Both the position numbers and the translations under genes were made by a program. Shown here piece by piece: positions 1-9,547 of a stretch of DNA of 54,989 nt (positions are counted from its first letter, which is position 1; each line of letters starts with the position of its first letter). The stretch is from Thermoanaerobaculia bacterium (lineage in GTDB: Bacteria > Acidobacteriota > Thermoanaerobaculia > Gp7-AA8): assembly GCA_017883235.1 (NCBI GenBank), contig JADGNY010000029.1, positions 1 to 54,989 on the forward strand, given 5' to 3'. The notes under the pieces are model-generated. The model saw only the letters and a list, made by a program, of their open reading frames with translations. It did no database searches and was not told where the DNA came from.

Positions 1-208
1 AATCAATCTGATGCGGCATCGAATCAGTCTGATGCGGCATCGAATCAATCTGATGCGGCATCGAATCAATCTGATGCGGCATCGAATCAATCTGATGCGA
101 TTTCGAATGAATCTGATGCGGTATCGAATCAATCTGATGCGGTATCGGTCCAATCTGATGCGATTTCGATCTGTTTGGAGGGTATCGGTCCAATTTAGAG
201 TGATATCG
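1..208. repeat. 21-bp degenerate tandem repeat array
   Basis: About ten consecutive units of 21 bp start at position 1, so the array probably continues beyond the window edge. The unit is AATCAATCTGATGCGGCATCG. The first four copies are almost identical. Copies five to eight drift to GATTTCG or GGTATCG endings, and the last two (169-208) are strongly decayed. Because 21 is a multiple of three, the array is open in one frame and would encode a repeated MRHRINL heptapeptide, but it has no ribosome site and I do not call a gene. Bases 209-337, up to the kinase fragment, hold no gene. They contain a perfect 14-bp palindrome, AGGCGCCGGCGCCT, at 273-286. Confidence 0.9.
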
Positions 209-337
209 ACAACTGTCTTCTTGTCAAACCAGGACGTTTTCCAGTCGAATCAACACGTTTCCTGCCAAGTCGAGGCGCCGGCGCCTTTGGCTTGACGGTC
301 CTCTCGATCCCGCGTCTCCAGCTACACTTCCCTCATC

Positions 338-775
338 GTGTCACTCCCTGCTGGCACCCGGCTCGGCCCGTACGAGATCTCTGCACCCATTGGCGCGGGC
401 GGGATGGGGGAGGTCTACCGCGCCAGCGACACACGCCTGTCGCGTGACGTAGCCATCAAAGTGCTGCCGGCGGAGTTCGCGCGCGACGCGCAGCTCCGGG
501 CCCGCTTCGAGCGTGAAGCGCGGGCCATCTCCAGCCTCAACCATCCGCACATCTGCATGCTTTTCGACGTCGGGCAGCAGGACGGCATCGAGTACCTGGT
601 CATGGAGTACCTCGACGGCGAGCCGATGACGGAGCGTCTGGCTCGCGGGCCGCTTCCGTTGTCTGACGTCCTGCGGCACGGTATCGAGATCGCCGACGCG
701 CTCGACAAAGCACACCGTACCGGCATCATTCATCGCGACCTCAAGCCGGGGAACGTCATCCTCACGCGTCCTTGA
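338..775 (+). pseudogene. 5' fragment of a Ser/Thr protein kinase gene
   Basis: The 145-residue frame opens with a GTG and matches the N-lobe and first part of the C-lobe of bacterial PknB-type Ser/Thr kinases. The glycine loop GAGGMGEV is at residues 19-26, the VAIK lysine is Lys41, and the catalytic-loop motif HRDLKPGN starts at residue 132. The frame stops six residues later, so the DFG metal-binding motif, the activation segment and everything after it are missing. Kinase similarity ends where a transposase fragment on the other strand begins (about 765-785), which points to a deletion or insertion junction. A protein made from it could not be an active kinase. The usual family member has a further 150 or more kinase residues and often a membrane or sensor region. 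Confidence 0.85.
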
Positions 776-1022
776 CCCACTCCGAAGAGACTCGTTTGAC
801 TTCCCTGACAAGGTCGGCGATGGCATGTACAGGCTTGATGCCCATCAGGAGATGGACATGATCGGCGACACCGCCGATTTCCTGCGGGAAGGCATCGAGC
901 CGTTTTAGACAACCTCCCATGAAGGCATGGAGGTCGGATTGCCACTTGGCGTCGATGAAGGGAAGACGTTCCTTCGTGCTGAAGACAAGATGAATGTGGA
1001 GGCTGGTGTGTGTTGAAGGCAT
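762..1022 (-). pseudogene. truncated REP-associated / IS200-like (Y1) transposase
   Basis: The 86 residues match the N-terminal half of Y1 transposases of the IS200/RAYT group: an early HLVFSTKERLP strand, then the HUH metal motif HVHLLM (His55, His57). The protein ends at SSEWVKDA. The normal second half, which carries the catalytic tyrosine and the WQ-GYGAF region, is missing, so it should be inactive. A good Shine-Dalgarno (GGAGGAG) precedes the start at 1022. The 3' end overlaps the truncated kinase frame by 14 bp, tail to tail. Palindromic REP-like sequences lie just upstream (1079-1164), as expected for a RAYT gene. Confidence 0.8.
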
Positions 1023-1078
1023 AGCGAGAACTCCTCCGTGACCCCTACCGGGGTCGATGATTTATTGACCGAATGATA

Positions 1079-1110
1079 CCGGTGGTCGCTCGCTTCGCTC
1101 ACACCACCGG
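1079..1110. repeat. REP-like palindrome beside the transposase
   Basis: CCGGTGGT (1079-1086) and ACCACCGG (1103-1110) form an 8-bp stem around a GCTCGCTTCGCTC-type core. The same cgcttcgctc core recurs in the palindromes at 50-53 kb. Its position directly upstream of a RAYT fragment supports a REP origin. Confidence 0.65.
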
Positions 1111-1116
1111 CTACCG

Positions 1117-1164
1117 TACGAGCCGCCTCCGGCGGCTAACGCGCCGCTCCGCGGCTGACTCGTA
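1117..1164. repeat. clover-shaped palindromic element
   Basis: An outer stem TACGAG (1117-1122) / CTCGTA (1159-1164) encloses two small GC-rich hairpins (GCCGCC...GGCGGC and GCCGC...GCGGC). This is a compact folded element of the kind mobilised by RAYT transposases. No coding content is evident. Confidence 0.55.
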
Positions 1165-1225
1165 TCCGAATATCGGGGCTGACCTCCGGGGCTCACGCCC
1201 AGGCTCAGGCCAGAATCACGCAGCC

Positions 1226-1273
1226 CAGGCTCACGCTCAGGCTCACGCTCGGGCTCACGCTCGGGGCTCACGG
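1226..1273. repeat. 12-bp tandem repeat
   Basis: Four near-identical copies of CAGGCTCACGCT follow one another (1226, 1238, 1250, 1262), and related GGCTCACG words occur just upstream from about 1190. No gene is evident in 1023-1299 apart from these repeats and palindromes. Confidence 0.8.
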
Positions 1274-1299
1274 TCCACAGTCACGAGTGCCATGACCCC

Positions 1300-1498
1300 T
1301 CACGATCGGCGACGTTGCTTCTTGTTGTCGTACTTCGGGTCGAACTTTACCGTTCCGAAGAGCTCCACGATCTTCATCTGCTTCCGGCGCTGGATGTACT
1401 CGCGAAGCGCCTCGGTCACCGTCGCCTTCTTCGTGCGGTGGCCGCCGATGTTTCTTGCTTCCCAGCAGGCGATCATCGATCGCGACATTCGTGACCAT
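1300..1498 (-). pseudogene. vapB-type antitoxin gene with a +1 frameshift
   Basis: Two frames together spell a complete VapB-family (DUF2191-like) antitoxin. The ATG at 1498 gives MVTNVAIDDRLL, and the next frame continues as EARNIGGHRTKKATVTEALR and ends in KFDPKYDNKKQRRRS with its stop at 1300. Removing one C from the CCC run at 1461-1463 (one G in the coding sense, CTGCTGGGAAGC) restores a single frame of about 65 residues with the typical ribbon-helix-helix N-terminus and the basic GHRTKKA motif. No PIN-domain toxin gene follows; the downstream side is repeat sequence. It is either a remnant antitoxin or a sequencing/assembly error in a G homopolymer. Confidence 0.75.
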
Positions 1499-1597
1499 CT
1501 GCTCATTTTACCGAATCAGGTCGAGAGGTGATCACACGCCCGCATCTCCCGTTTGTGCGTAGAATCCCGCTCGCAAACTGAACTGGAGGCAACATTG

Positions 1598-3667
1598 ATG
1601 CGCAAGTCTCTTCTCGCGGTCCTTGGGCTGCTCCTCGCTCTTCCGCTCGCCGCGGCGGATGAGGGAATGTGGCTTTTCAATCGGACACCTAACGCCATCT
1701 TCAAGCAACGCTACAACTTCGAGCCGACGCAGGCGTGGCTCGATCATCTACAGAAGTCGTCGATCCGCTTCAACAGCGGAGGCTCCGGTTCCTTCGTCTC
1801 GGCCGACGGGCTGGCGCTGACGAATCATCACGTCGGCCTCGACTGTCTGGCCAAGATCTCGACGAAGGATCACGACTACGTCACCACCGGCTATCACGCC
1901 AAAACCCATGCCGAGGAAGTGAAGTGTGTCGACCTCGAGCTGAACGTGCTGCAGTCGATCGAAGACGTCACCGCACGGGTCAACGCCTCGGTCACGCCGG
2001 GGATGACCACGGCAGCCGCCCAGGCCGCGCGCCGCGGCGTGATGAGCGCCATCGAGCAGGAGTCGGTGCAGAAGACTGGAATGCGCAGCGATGTGGTCAC
2101 GCTCTTTCAAGGCGGCGAGTACCACCTCTACCGCTACAAGAAGTACACCGACGTCCGCCTTGTCTTCGCCCCGGAAGTCGGCATCGCCTTCTTCGGCGGC
2201 GATCCCGACAACTTCGAGTATCCCCGCTACGACCTCGACGTCTGCTTTTTCCGCGCGTACGAGAACGACAAGCCAGTGCACCCGGCCGATTACTTGAAAT
2301 GGAGCGAGACCGGCGCGAAGGATAACGATCTCGTCTTCGTCTCCGGCCATCCCGGCTCGACGAGTCGGCTCAACACCTTCGCGCACCTGCAGTTCTTCCG
2401 CGACGTTGCCTATCCGTTCACGCTGAACATTTTCCGCCGCCGCGAAGTGCTGCTGACGAACTACGCGCAGCGGAGCATCGAGAACGACCGCCGCGCGCAC
2501 GATGAGCTGTTCGGGATCAAGAATTCGCGCAAGGCCTACCTCGGACGGATCGCCGGACTGCAGGATCCGGCTGTGCTGAAGGCAAAGGGGGCCACCGAGG
2601 CCTTGATGAGGCAGCAGGTGACAAGAGATCCGCAGCTCAACGCGGCGTATGGCGATGCATGGCAGAACGTCGACGCCGCGATCGCCACGTACCGGCCGAT
2701 CTATACCGAGTTTCGCTTCGTCGAGGGCGGACTGGCCTTCAACAGTTCCCTCTTCCAGACAGCGAAGACGCTCCTCCGCCTCGGCGACGAATCGACGAAG
2801 CCGAACGGCGAGCGGCTTCGCGAGTATCGCGAGTCGAACCTCCCATCGCTGAAGCAGGCCCTCTATTCCGAGGCGCCGATTTACGAAGACCTCGAAACGG
2901 TCACGCTCGCCGATTCGCTGTCGAACTGGATCGAGGTCGCGCCGAACGATCCCCTCGTGCAGCAGGTGCTGGCCGGCAAGTCGCCGCAGGAACGCGCCTC
3001 CGAACTGGTCCGCGGCACGAAGCTGCGCGACGTGGCCGCCCGCAAGGCGCTCGGCGAAGGCGGCCAAGCGGCGGTCGACGCCTCGAATGATCCGATGATC
3101 CAGGTCGCGCGCATGGTCGATGCCCGCGCGCGCGAGTTGCGCAGGCAGTACGACGACAACATCGCCGAGGTGCTCCGGCAGTCGTACGCCAAGATCGCCA
3201 ACGCTCAATTCAAGACCAGCGGCGGCGAAACCTATCCGGACGCCACGTTCACGCTGCGCCTCTCGTACGGCACGGTTAAGGGCTTCACCGAGAATGGCCA
3301 GGCCGTTTCCTGGGAAACCGAAATCGGCGGCACGTTCGCACACGCTGCCGAGCACGGCAACGAGGGCGAGTTCAAGCTGCCGGCATCGTGGATGGCGAAG
3401 AAGTCGTTGCTCGAGAGCGACAAGACCCCGTACAACTTCGTCATGACGGCTGACATCATCGGCGGCAACTCCGGCAGCCCGGTCGTGAACCGCAATAACG
3501 AATTCGTCGGCATCATCTTCGACGGCAATATCCAGTCACTTCCCTGGGACTACCAGTTCGACGATCGCGTGGGCCGGGCTGTGGCCGTGCACTCGGCCGG
3601 TATTCTCGACGCGCTGAGGAAGGTGTACGGAGTGACCGGCCTGGTGAAGGAACTGACGGGAAAATGA
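1598..3667 (+). CDS. S46 family dipeptidyl-peptidase (DPP7-like)
   Basis: The 689-residue secreted serine exopeptidase should remove dipeptides from peptides in the periplasm. I chose the ATG at 1598 because it follows CTGGAGG and begins a clear signal peptide, MRKSLLAVLGLLLALPLAAA, ending near residue 20. S46 landmarks are present: LTNHH (His77/His78), GGDPDNFEYPRYDLD with the likely catalytic Asp214, and GNSGSP with nucleophile Ser625. In characterised S46 enzymes, the residue 18 positions after this serine separates DPP7 (Gly, hydrophobic P1) from DPP11 (Arg, acidic P1). Here it is Gly643, so a DPP7-like preference is inferred. Length fits the family (about 700). The next reading frame starts inside its stop codon region. 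Confidence 0.95.
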   Translation: MRKSLLAVLGLLLALPLAAADEGMWLFNRTPNAIFKQRYNFEPTQAWLDHLQKSSIRFNSGGSGSFVSADGLALTNHHVGLDCLAKISTKDHDYVTTGYHAKTHAEEVKCVDLELNVLQSIEDVTARVNASVTPGMTTAAAQAARRGVMSAIEQESVQKTGMRSDVVTLFQGGEYHLYRYKKYTDVRLVFAPEVGIAFFGGDPDNFEYPRYDLDVCFFRAYENDKPVHPADYLKWSETGAKDNDLVFVSGHPGSTSRLNTFAHLQFFRDVAYPFTLNIFRRREVLLTNYAQRSIENDRRAHDELFGIKNSRKAYLGRIAGLQDPAVLKAKGATEALMRQQVTRDPQLNAAYGDAWQNVDAAIATYRPIYTEFRFVEGGLAFNSSLFQTAKTLLRLGDESTKPNGERLREYRESNLPSLKQALYSEAPIYEDLETVTLADSLSNWIEVAPNDPLVQQVLAGKSPQERASELVRGTKLRDVAARKALGEGGQAAVDASNDPMIQVARMVDARARELRRQYDDNIAEVLRQSYAKIANAQFKTSGGETYPDATFTLRLSYGTVKGFTENGQAVSWETEIGGTFAHAAEHGNEGEFKLPASWMAKKSLLESDKTPYNFVMTADIIGGNSGSPVVNRNNEFVGIIFDGNIQSLPWDYQFDDRVGRAVAVHSAGILDALRKVYGVTGLVKELTGK

Positions 3668-4054
3668 GTCGCGCAGCCGCGATGCTGTTTGTGTTCGTTG
3701 CGGCAGTTGCCTCGGCCGAGGCACCGCCGCACACCATCACCGTCGGCGGCAGTGCACACGTAGCGGTGAGCGCCGATCGTGGACAATTCACGGTCGGCGT
3801 TTCCACGCGCGCGGCCACGGTTTCCGCCGCCTTGCACGCGAACAACGAAAAGACACAGCGGGTGATCGATGCGCTGAAGGCTCGGGGCGTCTCCGCGAAC
3901 GAGCGCCACGGCGAATTTCTCTATCGAGGAACCATACGAAAACGGGCGACGCATTGCCGGCGAGTATCAGGTCCGCAATTCGGATGACCGGGTGGCCACG
4001 GTAGATAAGGAAGCCAGGACTACCTCGGCTCGCCCTAATCCACTGATCGACTAA
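3664..4054 (+). pseudogene. frameshifted, 3'-truncated SIMPL (DUF541) domain gene
   Basis: The first frame (3664-3987) starts in the ATGA overlap with the S46 gene and gives a signal peptide plus the first strand of a SIMPL domain: HTITVGGSAHVAVSADRGQF, then a typical helix ending LKARGVSANE. Around 3910-3920 the similarity moves to another frame, which reads ANFSIEEPYENGRRIAGEYQ and VRNSDDRVATV and stops at 4052-4054. The expected next 120 or so residues of the domain are absent. At least one frameshift plus a 3' loss makes this a decayed gene. SIMPL proteins are periplasmic and of broad, poorly defined function. Confidence 0.75.
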
Positions 4055-4118
4055 TCCAGTCGTCTACTCCTTCCTTGGATGACAATCCCTGCCGTTGGTG
4101 TTAGACGGACCGCCCCAC

Positions 4119-5915
<1,797 letters not shown>

Positions 5916-6152
5916 GGTGGGTGGACGGCGTTTCCTCGGTGGAGTTGAACACGCTGCCCGTCCGCTGGACCGAACAAAAAAGCGGGCCGAGAGCAGGGGC
6001 CACCCGGCCCGGCGGGGCAGGCGATTTCTGAGTTGTTTGCGGGACAAGCTGAGTTTTTTACCGCGCACGTATCGTGCAACGCGATACACTTCGCGAGCGG
6101 AAGGCCGGAAGCCATGCACTGGCAGGCATCAGCCGCAGAAGAGGAGATGTTG

Positions 6153-6647
6153 ATGGCTTCCAAGGTTTTCGTAGGGAATCTCGACTTCAACACAACGCGC
6201 GACGAGGTCGAAGCGTTGTTTGCGCAGGTCGGAACGGTACGAGACGTGTTTCTTCCGACCGATCGCGAGTCGGGGCGACCCCGCGGGTTCGCGTTCGTCG
6301 AGTTCGAATCGGATGAAGATGCGGCGAAAGCGATCGAAAAGTTCAATGGACATGATCTGGGTGGCCGTGCCCTCCGCGTGAACGCGGCCGAGGATCGTCC
6401 CCCCCGCGCCGGTGGCGGTGGTGGCGGACGTTCATTCGGCGGTGGTGGCGGCGGACGCGGCGGTGGTGGCGGTGGCTACAGCGGCGGTGGTGGCGGCGGC
6501 TACAGTGGTGGAGGTGGCGGCGGCTATGGCGGCGGCGGTGGTGGTGGCTACGGCGGCAGTGGTGGAGGAGGCGGCGCCTATGGCGGTGGCGGTGGCAAGC
6601 CGAAAGGCAGCCGGCGCAACATCCGCGCGAAGAAACGCGGCCTCTGA
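6153..6647 (+). CDS. glycine-rich RRM RNA-binding protein
   Basis: The 164-residue protein has one RNA-recognition motif at residues 4-80 with RNP2 VFVGNL (5-10) and RNP1 RGFAFVEF (44-51). A low-complexity tail of GGGG-Y/S repeats (about 86-150) and a basic end KPKGSRRNIRAKKRGL follow. It resembles the bacterial Rbp/cold-shock-type RRM proteins that bind single-stranded RNA; the target is unknown. GAGGAG at 6141-6146 is six bases from the ATG at 6153 and touches the ATG at 6147, so 6153 is preferred. The 237-bp gap before it has no gene and could be a long leader. A strong terminator follows at 6665. Confidence 0.93.
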   Translation: MASKVFVGNLDFNTTRDEVEALFAQVGTVRDVFLPTDRESGRPRGFAFVEFESDEDAAKAIEKFNGHDLGGRALRVNAAEDRPPRAGGGGGGRSFGGGGGGRGGGGGGYSGGGGGGYSGGGGGGYGGGGGGGYGGSGGGGGAYGGGGGKPKGSRRNIRAKKRGL

Positions 6648-6664
6648 TCGACAAACGACAACTT

Positions 6665-6693
6665 GGCCTCCCTCACGGGAGGCCTTTTCATTT
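6665..6693 (+). terminator. Rho-independent terminator of the RRM gene
   Basis: GGCCTCCC (6665-6672), loop TCAC, GGGAGGCC (6677-6684), then TTTTCATTT. The 8-bp GC-rich stem with a T-rich tail lies 18 bp after the RRM stop codon. Confidence 0.9.
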
Positions 6694-6755
6694 GCACGTT
6701 TGTTTTTCACTTCCGCAAGCGAACGGTAGTAGTTTTGCCAACCTGGGGGTGAATC

Positions 6756-7427
6756 ATGAAACGAGTTGCCTGTTTCGTGGCATTGCTGCTCGCGGCGGCC
6801 TGCAGCACTACGGCGCCGCCGGTAGCGGCTTCGAAGCCCGGCAGCATCGACATGAAAGAGCCGCGCCGGATGGTCGGCACTGAGAACAATGTCCGTGTCG
6901 ACGCAGAGATCTACGGCGAGGACATGGTGCAGGGCTCGAGTCTCTCCATCAAGTACGACGTCACGAACCAGCGTTCGTCGCCGATCCTCATCGCCGATCT
7001 CCTGCCCGAGACGACCTACGACCCGGATACGCGCATGGTCACCGTCAACATCGGGTCAGAGATCCCTGGCGAGGAGTTTCTGCCACGGCTGATCTCCATT
7101 CCCTCGGGTGAACGGCGCTCATTCCATGCCGGCGCTCACATCAACATCCACATGCCGCTCAACGCTTCCACGTCACCTCGGCCGAGGGGTTTGCAGCTTC
7201 GCGTCAACTTCCTCGGGGACTCGGCGCCCTTCGTGAAGCTGATCGACATTCCCGAGAAAGCGGTGCGCGACCGGGAGCTCGCTGCCGAGCTCTTTGCGAA
7301 GTGGGTCGACAAAAACGAGACGGTGACGACCAATGCGCTGCCGATGCGCTGGCAAGGGCCGCGGCCCTCGGGAATCGAGGATGATCCGGCCACCTCGCAG
7401 CCTTCGCGCCGGCGCCGTCCCGGATAG
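6756..7427 (+). CDS. predicted lipoprotein of unknown function
   Basis: The 223-residue protein begins with a lipoprotein signal, MKRVACFVALLLAAACS. Cys16 is the likely lipidation site (lipobox AAAC), and no Asp follows at +2. The mature part looks like an all-beta domain (about residues 45-165, with SIKYDVTNQRSSPILIADLLPE) such as an immunoglobulin-like fold. It ends in a proline- and arginine-rich tail. I recognise no named family. GGGGGTGA precedes the start. The gene is alone on its strand and converges on the STAS gene, with a strong GC hairpin over its stop codon. Confidence 0.75.
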   Translation: MKRVACFVALLLAAACSTTAPPVAASKPGSIDMKEPRRMVGTENNVRVDAEIYGEDMVQGSSLSIKYDVTNQRSSPILIADLLPETTYDPDTRMVTVNIGSEIPGEEFLPRLISIPSGERRSFHAGAHINIHMPLNASTSPRPRGLQLRVNFLGDSAPFVKLIDIPEKAVRDRELAAELFAKWVDKNETVTTNALPMRWQGPRPSGIEDDPATSQPSRRRRPG

Positions 7428-7438
7428 GCGGCGCCGGC
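7408..7438. terminator. GC hairpin between convergent genes
   Basis: GCCGGCGCCG (7408-7417) and CGGCGCCGGC (7429-7438) form a perfect 10-bp stem. The lipoprotein stop codon lies in the loop. There is no T-tract, so intrinsic termination is uncertain. Confidence 0.4.
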
Positions 7439-7455
7439 AGCACGAGACTCAGGTA

Positions 7456-7782
7456 TTAGAAGCTGTCCAGCGCTTCCTGCTCGTTCTCGTAAACTTCGAA
7501 AACGGTGATGAGCTGCGTGACGTGCAGCAACTCATTCAGTTTGGCCGGAAGGTGCAGCAGTTTGAGCTTGCCGTGATTGTTCGTCACGGTCGTGTAGGAC
7601 CCGACCAGTTCGCCGATGCCCGACGAATCGATCGTCGTGACGCCGGAGAGGTCGAGCAGAATCTTCTTGCTGTTTGCGTTGGCAATGACATCGCGAAGCT
7701 GCTGGTCGCCCGCGCCGATCGTGATCTTGCCATCGACCTTGATGATCGCGATGCCGTTTACGTCGCGAGTGGTGGCTTTCAT
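7456..7782 (-). CDS. STAS-domain anti-sigma factor antagonist (SpoIIAA/RsbV-like)
   Basis: The 108-residue single STAS domain is of the SpoIIAA/RsbV type. Such proteins bind an anti-sigma kinase when unphosphorylated and are released by phosphorylation of a conserved serine. The motif TTIDSSGIGELV places the phosphorylatable serine at Ser53 or Ser54. An AAGGAGAAG-type ribosome site precedes the ATG at 7782. Fifty-five bases upstream on the same strand is the matching HATPase kinase, so the two form a partner-switch pair. No sigma factor or RsbU phosphatase lies nearby, so the output is unknown. Confidence 0.93.
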   Translation of the reverse strand: MKATTRDVNGIAIIKVDGKITIGAGDQQLRDVIANANSKKILLDLSGVTTIDSSGIGELVGSYTTVTNNHGKLKLLHLPAKLNELLHVTQLITVFEVYENEQEALDSF

Positions 7783-7836
7783 CTCTCTTCTCCTTTGTTT
7801 GTATCCGCGGCACGCGACCGCCGGACGCGGAAGATA

Positions 7837-8289
7837 TCAGGCTTTGCCGCTGGCGATACCGGTTCCTTTGGCGAGGTTCTTGGTCATGACCAGCGAGGTG
7901 CCGCTGCCGGCCACAAAGCTGTAACGGATCTGATCCATGAATGTGCGCATGTAGAAGATTCCGCGCCCGCTCGTTTTCATCAGATTCTGTGGATTGAGCG
8001 GGTCGCTGACCTTCTCCGGATCGAATCCGGTTCCCTCGTCGGAGATGGTGATGGAGAGGTCGTGACCATTCAACTCGAACGTCGCGTTGACCTTTTTTTT
8101 GACGTCGAGCTTGTTGCCGTGCTTGATGGCATTCGCCACCGCCTCGCGGACGGCCATGCCGATCCAATGCGAACCGTCTTCATCCATCCCCGCGTTTTCA
8201 CAGAGATGTTCCGCGATCACCTGCACGAGCTCGATGTTCTCGAACCGACTGCTGATGGTGATCTCGATCCGCTCGCCGTCACGTTCCAT
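7837..8289 (-). CDS. RsbW/SpoIIAB-like serine kinase, anti-sigma type
   Basis: The 150-residue GHKL ATPase matches the RsbW/SpoIIAB kinases that phosphorylate STAS antagonists. Visible motifs are the N-box WIGMAVREAVANAIKHGN (Glu49, Asn53), G1 DEGTGFD (84-90) and G2 GRGIFYM (108-114). The start is uncertain. ATG 8289 (MERDGERIEITISS) fits the family and ATG 8310 is seven codons earlier. Neither has a strong Shine-Dalgarno, and the open frame continues much further upstream without family similarity. It is divergent from the HEXXH protein gene at 8381 and precedes the STAS gene, its probable substrate. Confidence 0.9.
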   Translation of the reverse strand: MERDGERIEITISSRFENIELVQVIAEHLCENAGMDEDGSHWIGMAVREAVANAIKHGNKLDVKKKVNATFELNGHDLSITISDEGTGFDPEKVSDPLNPQNLMKTSGRGIFYMRTFMDQIRYSFVAGSGTSLVMTKNLAKGTGIASGKA

Positions 8290-8380
8290 CGGTTTTGAAC
8301 CGGGCGGCATTGTAGGGGAGGCGGGGGCGAGGGACAAGGGAAGAGGGAAGACGGCTGCGCCTCTCCCCGTTCCAAGGCGC

Positions 8381-9547
8381 ATGTCACGACGGTTCCTGAA
8401 CTTAGTGGCCGCGCTTCTGCTCGTTTCCGCGGGCGCGCGCGGTGCGTCGCTCGAAGCGGAGATGAAGACGGTTGAGAAGTTGCGCGGCCTCACCTTCGAA
8501 CGTCCGGTCGTGCTGCAGACCATCACGCGGGCCGATCTCCCGAATGTGCTACGCGCGCAGATGGAGAAATCTCTCCCTTACTCGCCGGACGACTACGCGT
8601 TGATTCTGCGCGCGCTTCAACTCGTCGACGGCGGTACGAGTGACCTTGTCGGCAGCATGCTCGATCTCTATCAGTCGCAACTGCTGGCCTTCTACGACCC
8701 CCTGACACACACGTACTACGCGATCGATACCCCCCCCGCGGCGGCCGCCGGACTCATGGACGGCGACATGCTTCGGGAGTCGGTTGCCGTCCATGAGCTG
8801 ACACATGCGCTGCAGGATCAGCGGTTTCACCTCGGCGTGCGCGATCTGGCGCTGCAGAAGGACACCGACGGCAGCCTTGCTCTGCATGCGCTGATGGAGG
8901 GGGAGGCGACCCTGGTCATGATCGATTACGTTCTCGATCGCGCCGGCCAGAAGATGGATGACATGCTGGGCAATCCGGAGTTGATGTCGCTTCTGAAGTC
9001 ATCGCTCGGCGGCTCCGACAAGACGATCGATCCGTCGACGCCGAAGTATTTCGCCGAGTCGTTGAAGTTCCCGTACGCCTATGGGTTGAAGCTCGTCATC
9101 GACGGCTACCGGCGCGGTGGGTGGAAAATGGTCGACCGGATGGATGAGAATCCGCCGCGCTCGACGCGCGAGATTCTTCATCCTTCCGAGTATTTCGACC
9201 GGCTCGGCAAGGCCGGTGCTCCCCCCACCCCGTTCGACGATACGTCCCGACTCCCTGGTGCGCTGACCGTCGAGCACCTCGGCGAGTTCCACTGGCGTTT
9301 TCTGGTTGGCGACGCCGGCGCGGGCTGGGTCGACGATCGAGTCACCGTCACGCAGAATCTGCAGTGCGATCCGACCGTGCTTGTCGAAACCCGATGGGAG
9401 AACGCCGTCCGCGCCCAAGCCTTCCGCGACGCCTATGCCGATTTTCTCCGCGGCCGCGGCGTGGACGCGCGTGTCGCCATCGACGGCACGCGCGTGCGAG
9501 CCGCGTATGGCGCCGACGCCAAGATGATGGAGTCGTTCCTCCGATGA
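8381..9547 (+). CDS. secreted HEXXH-motif protein, predicted metallopeptidase-like
   Basis: The 388-residue protein has a signal peptide (MSRRFLNLVAALLLVSAGARG) and the zinc-binding motif VHELTHALQDQRF, with His138, Glu139 and His142. This is the gluzincin-like signature seen in uncharacterised bacterial HELTHALQDQ proteins. No third zinc ligand can be assigned with certainty, and the substrate is unknown. The C-terminal 130 residues have no motif I recognise. Its TGA overlaps the ATG of the next gene (ATGA), so the two are probably translated together. Confidence 0.75.
   Translation: MSRRFLNLVAALLLVSAGARGASLEAEMKTVEKLRGLTFERPVVLQTITRADLPNVLRAQMEKSLPYSPDDYALILRALQLVDGGTSDLVGSMLDLYQSQLLAFYDPLTHTYYAIDTPPAAAAGLMDGDMLRESVAVHELTHALQDQRFHLGVRDLALQKDTDGSLALHALMEGEATLVMIDYVLDRAGQKMDDMLGNPELMSLLKSSLGGSDKTIDPSTPKYFAESLKFPYAYGLKLVIDGYRRGGWKMVDRMDENPPRSTREILHPSEYFDRLGKAGAPPTPFDDTSRLPGALTVEHLGEFHWRFLVGDAGAGWVDDRVTVTQNLQCDPTVLVETRWENAVRAQAFRDAYADFLRGRGVDARVAIDGTRVRAAYGADAKMMESFLR

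Noticed and set aside
1-208. CRISPR array or coding gene for a repeat protein
   Set aside because: There are no spacers between the 21-bp units, and the open frame has no ribosome site or domain.
338-775. Kinase stop TGA as another selenocysteine codon
   Set aside because: Sequence after the stop has no kinase similarity, and the DFG region does not follow in any frame.
1748-3355. Long open frame antisense to the S46 peptidase gene
   Set aside because: It mirrors the codon bias of the real gene in GC-rich DNA and has no recognisable domain. Similar antisense frames over polA, the TPR gene, the M61 gene and mprF were rejected for the same reason.
5982-6022. GC hairpin after lepA as a terminator
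   Set aside because: The CGGGCC/GGCCCG stem has no T-tract on the plus strand. A T-run exists only in the minus sense, where no gene lies upstream.
6343-6654. Histidine- or alanine-rich frames across the glycine-rich RRM tail
   Set aside because: They are alternate-frame readings of the GGC/GGT repeats and show no start signal.
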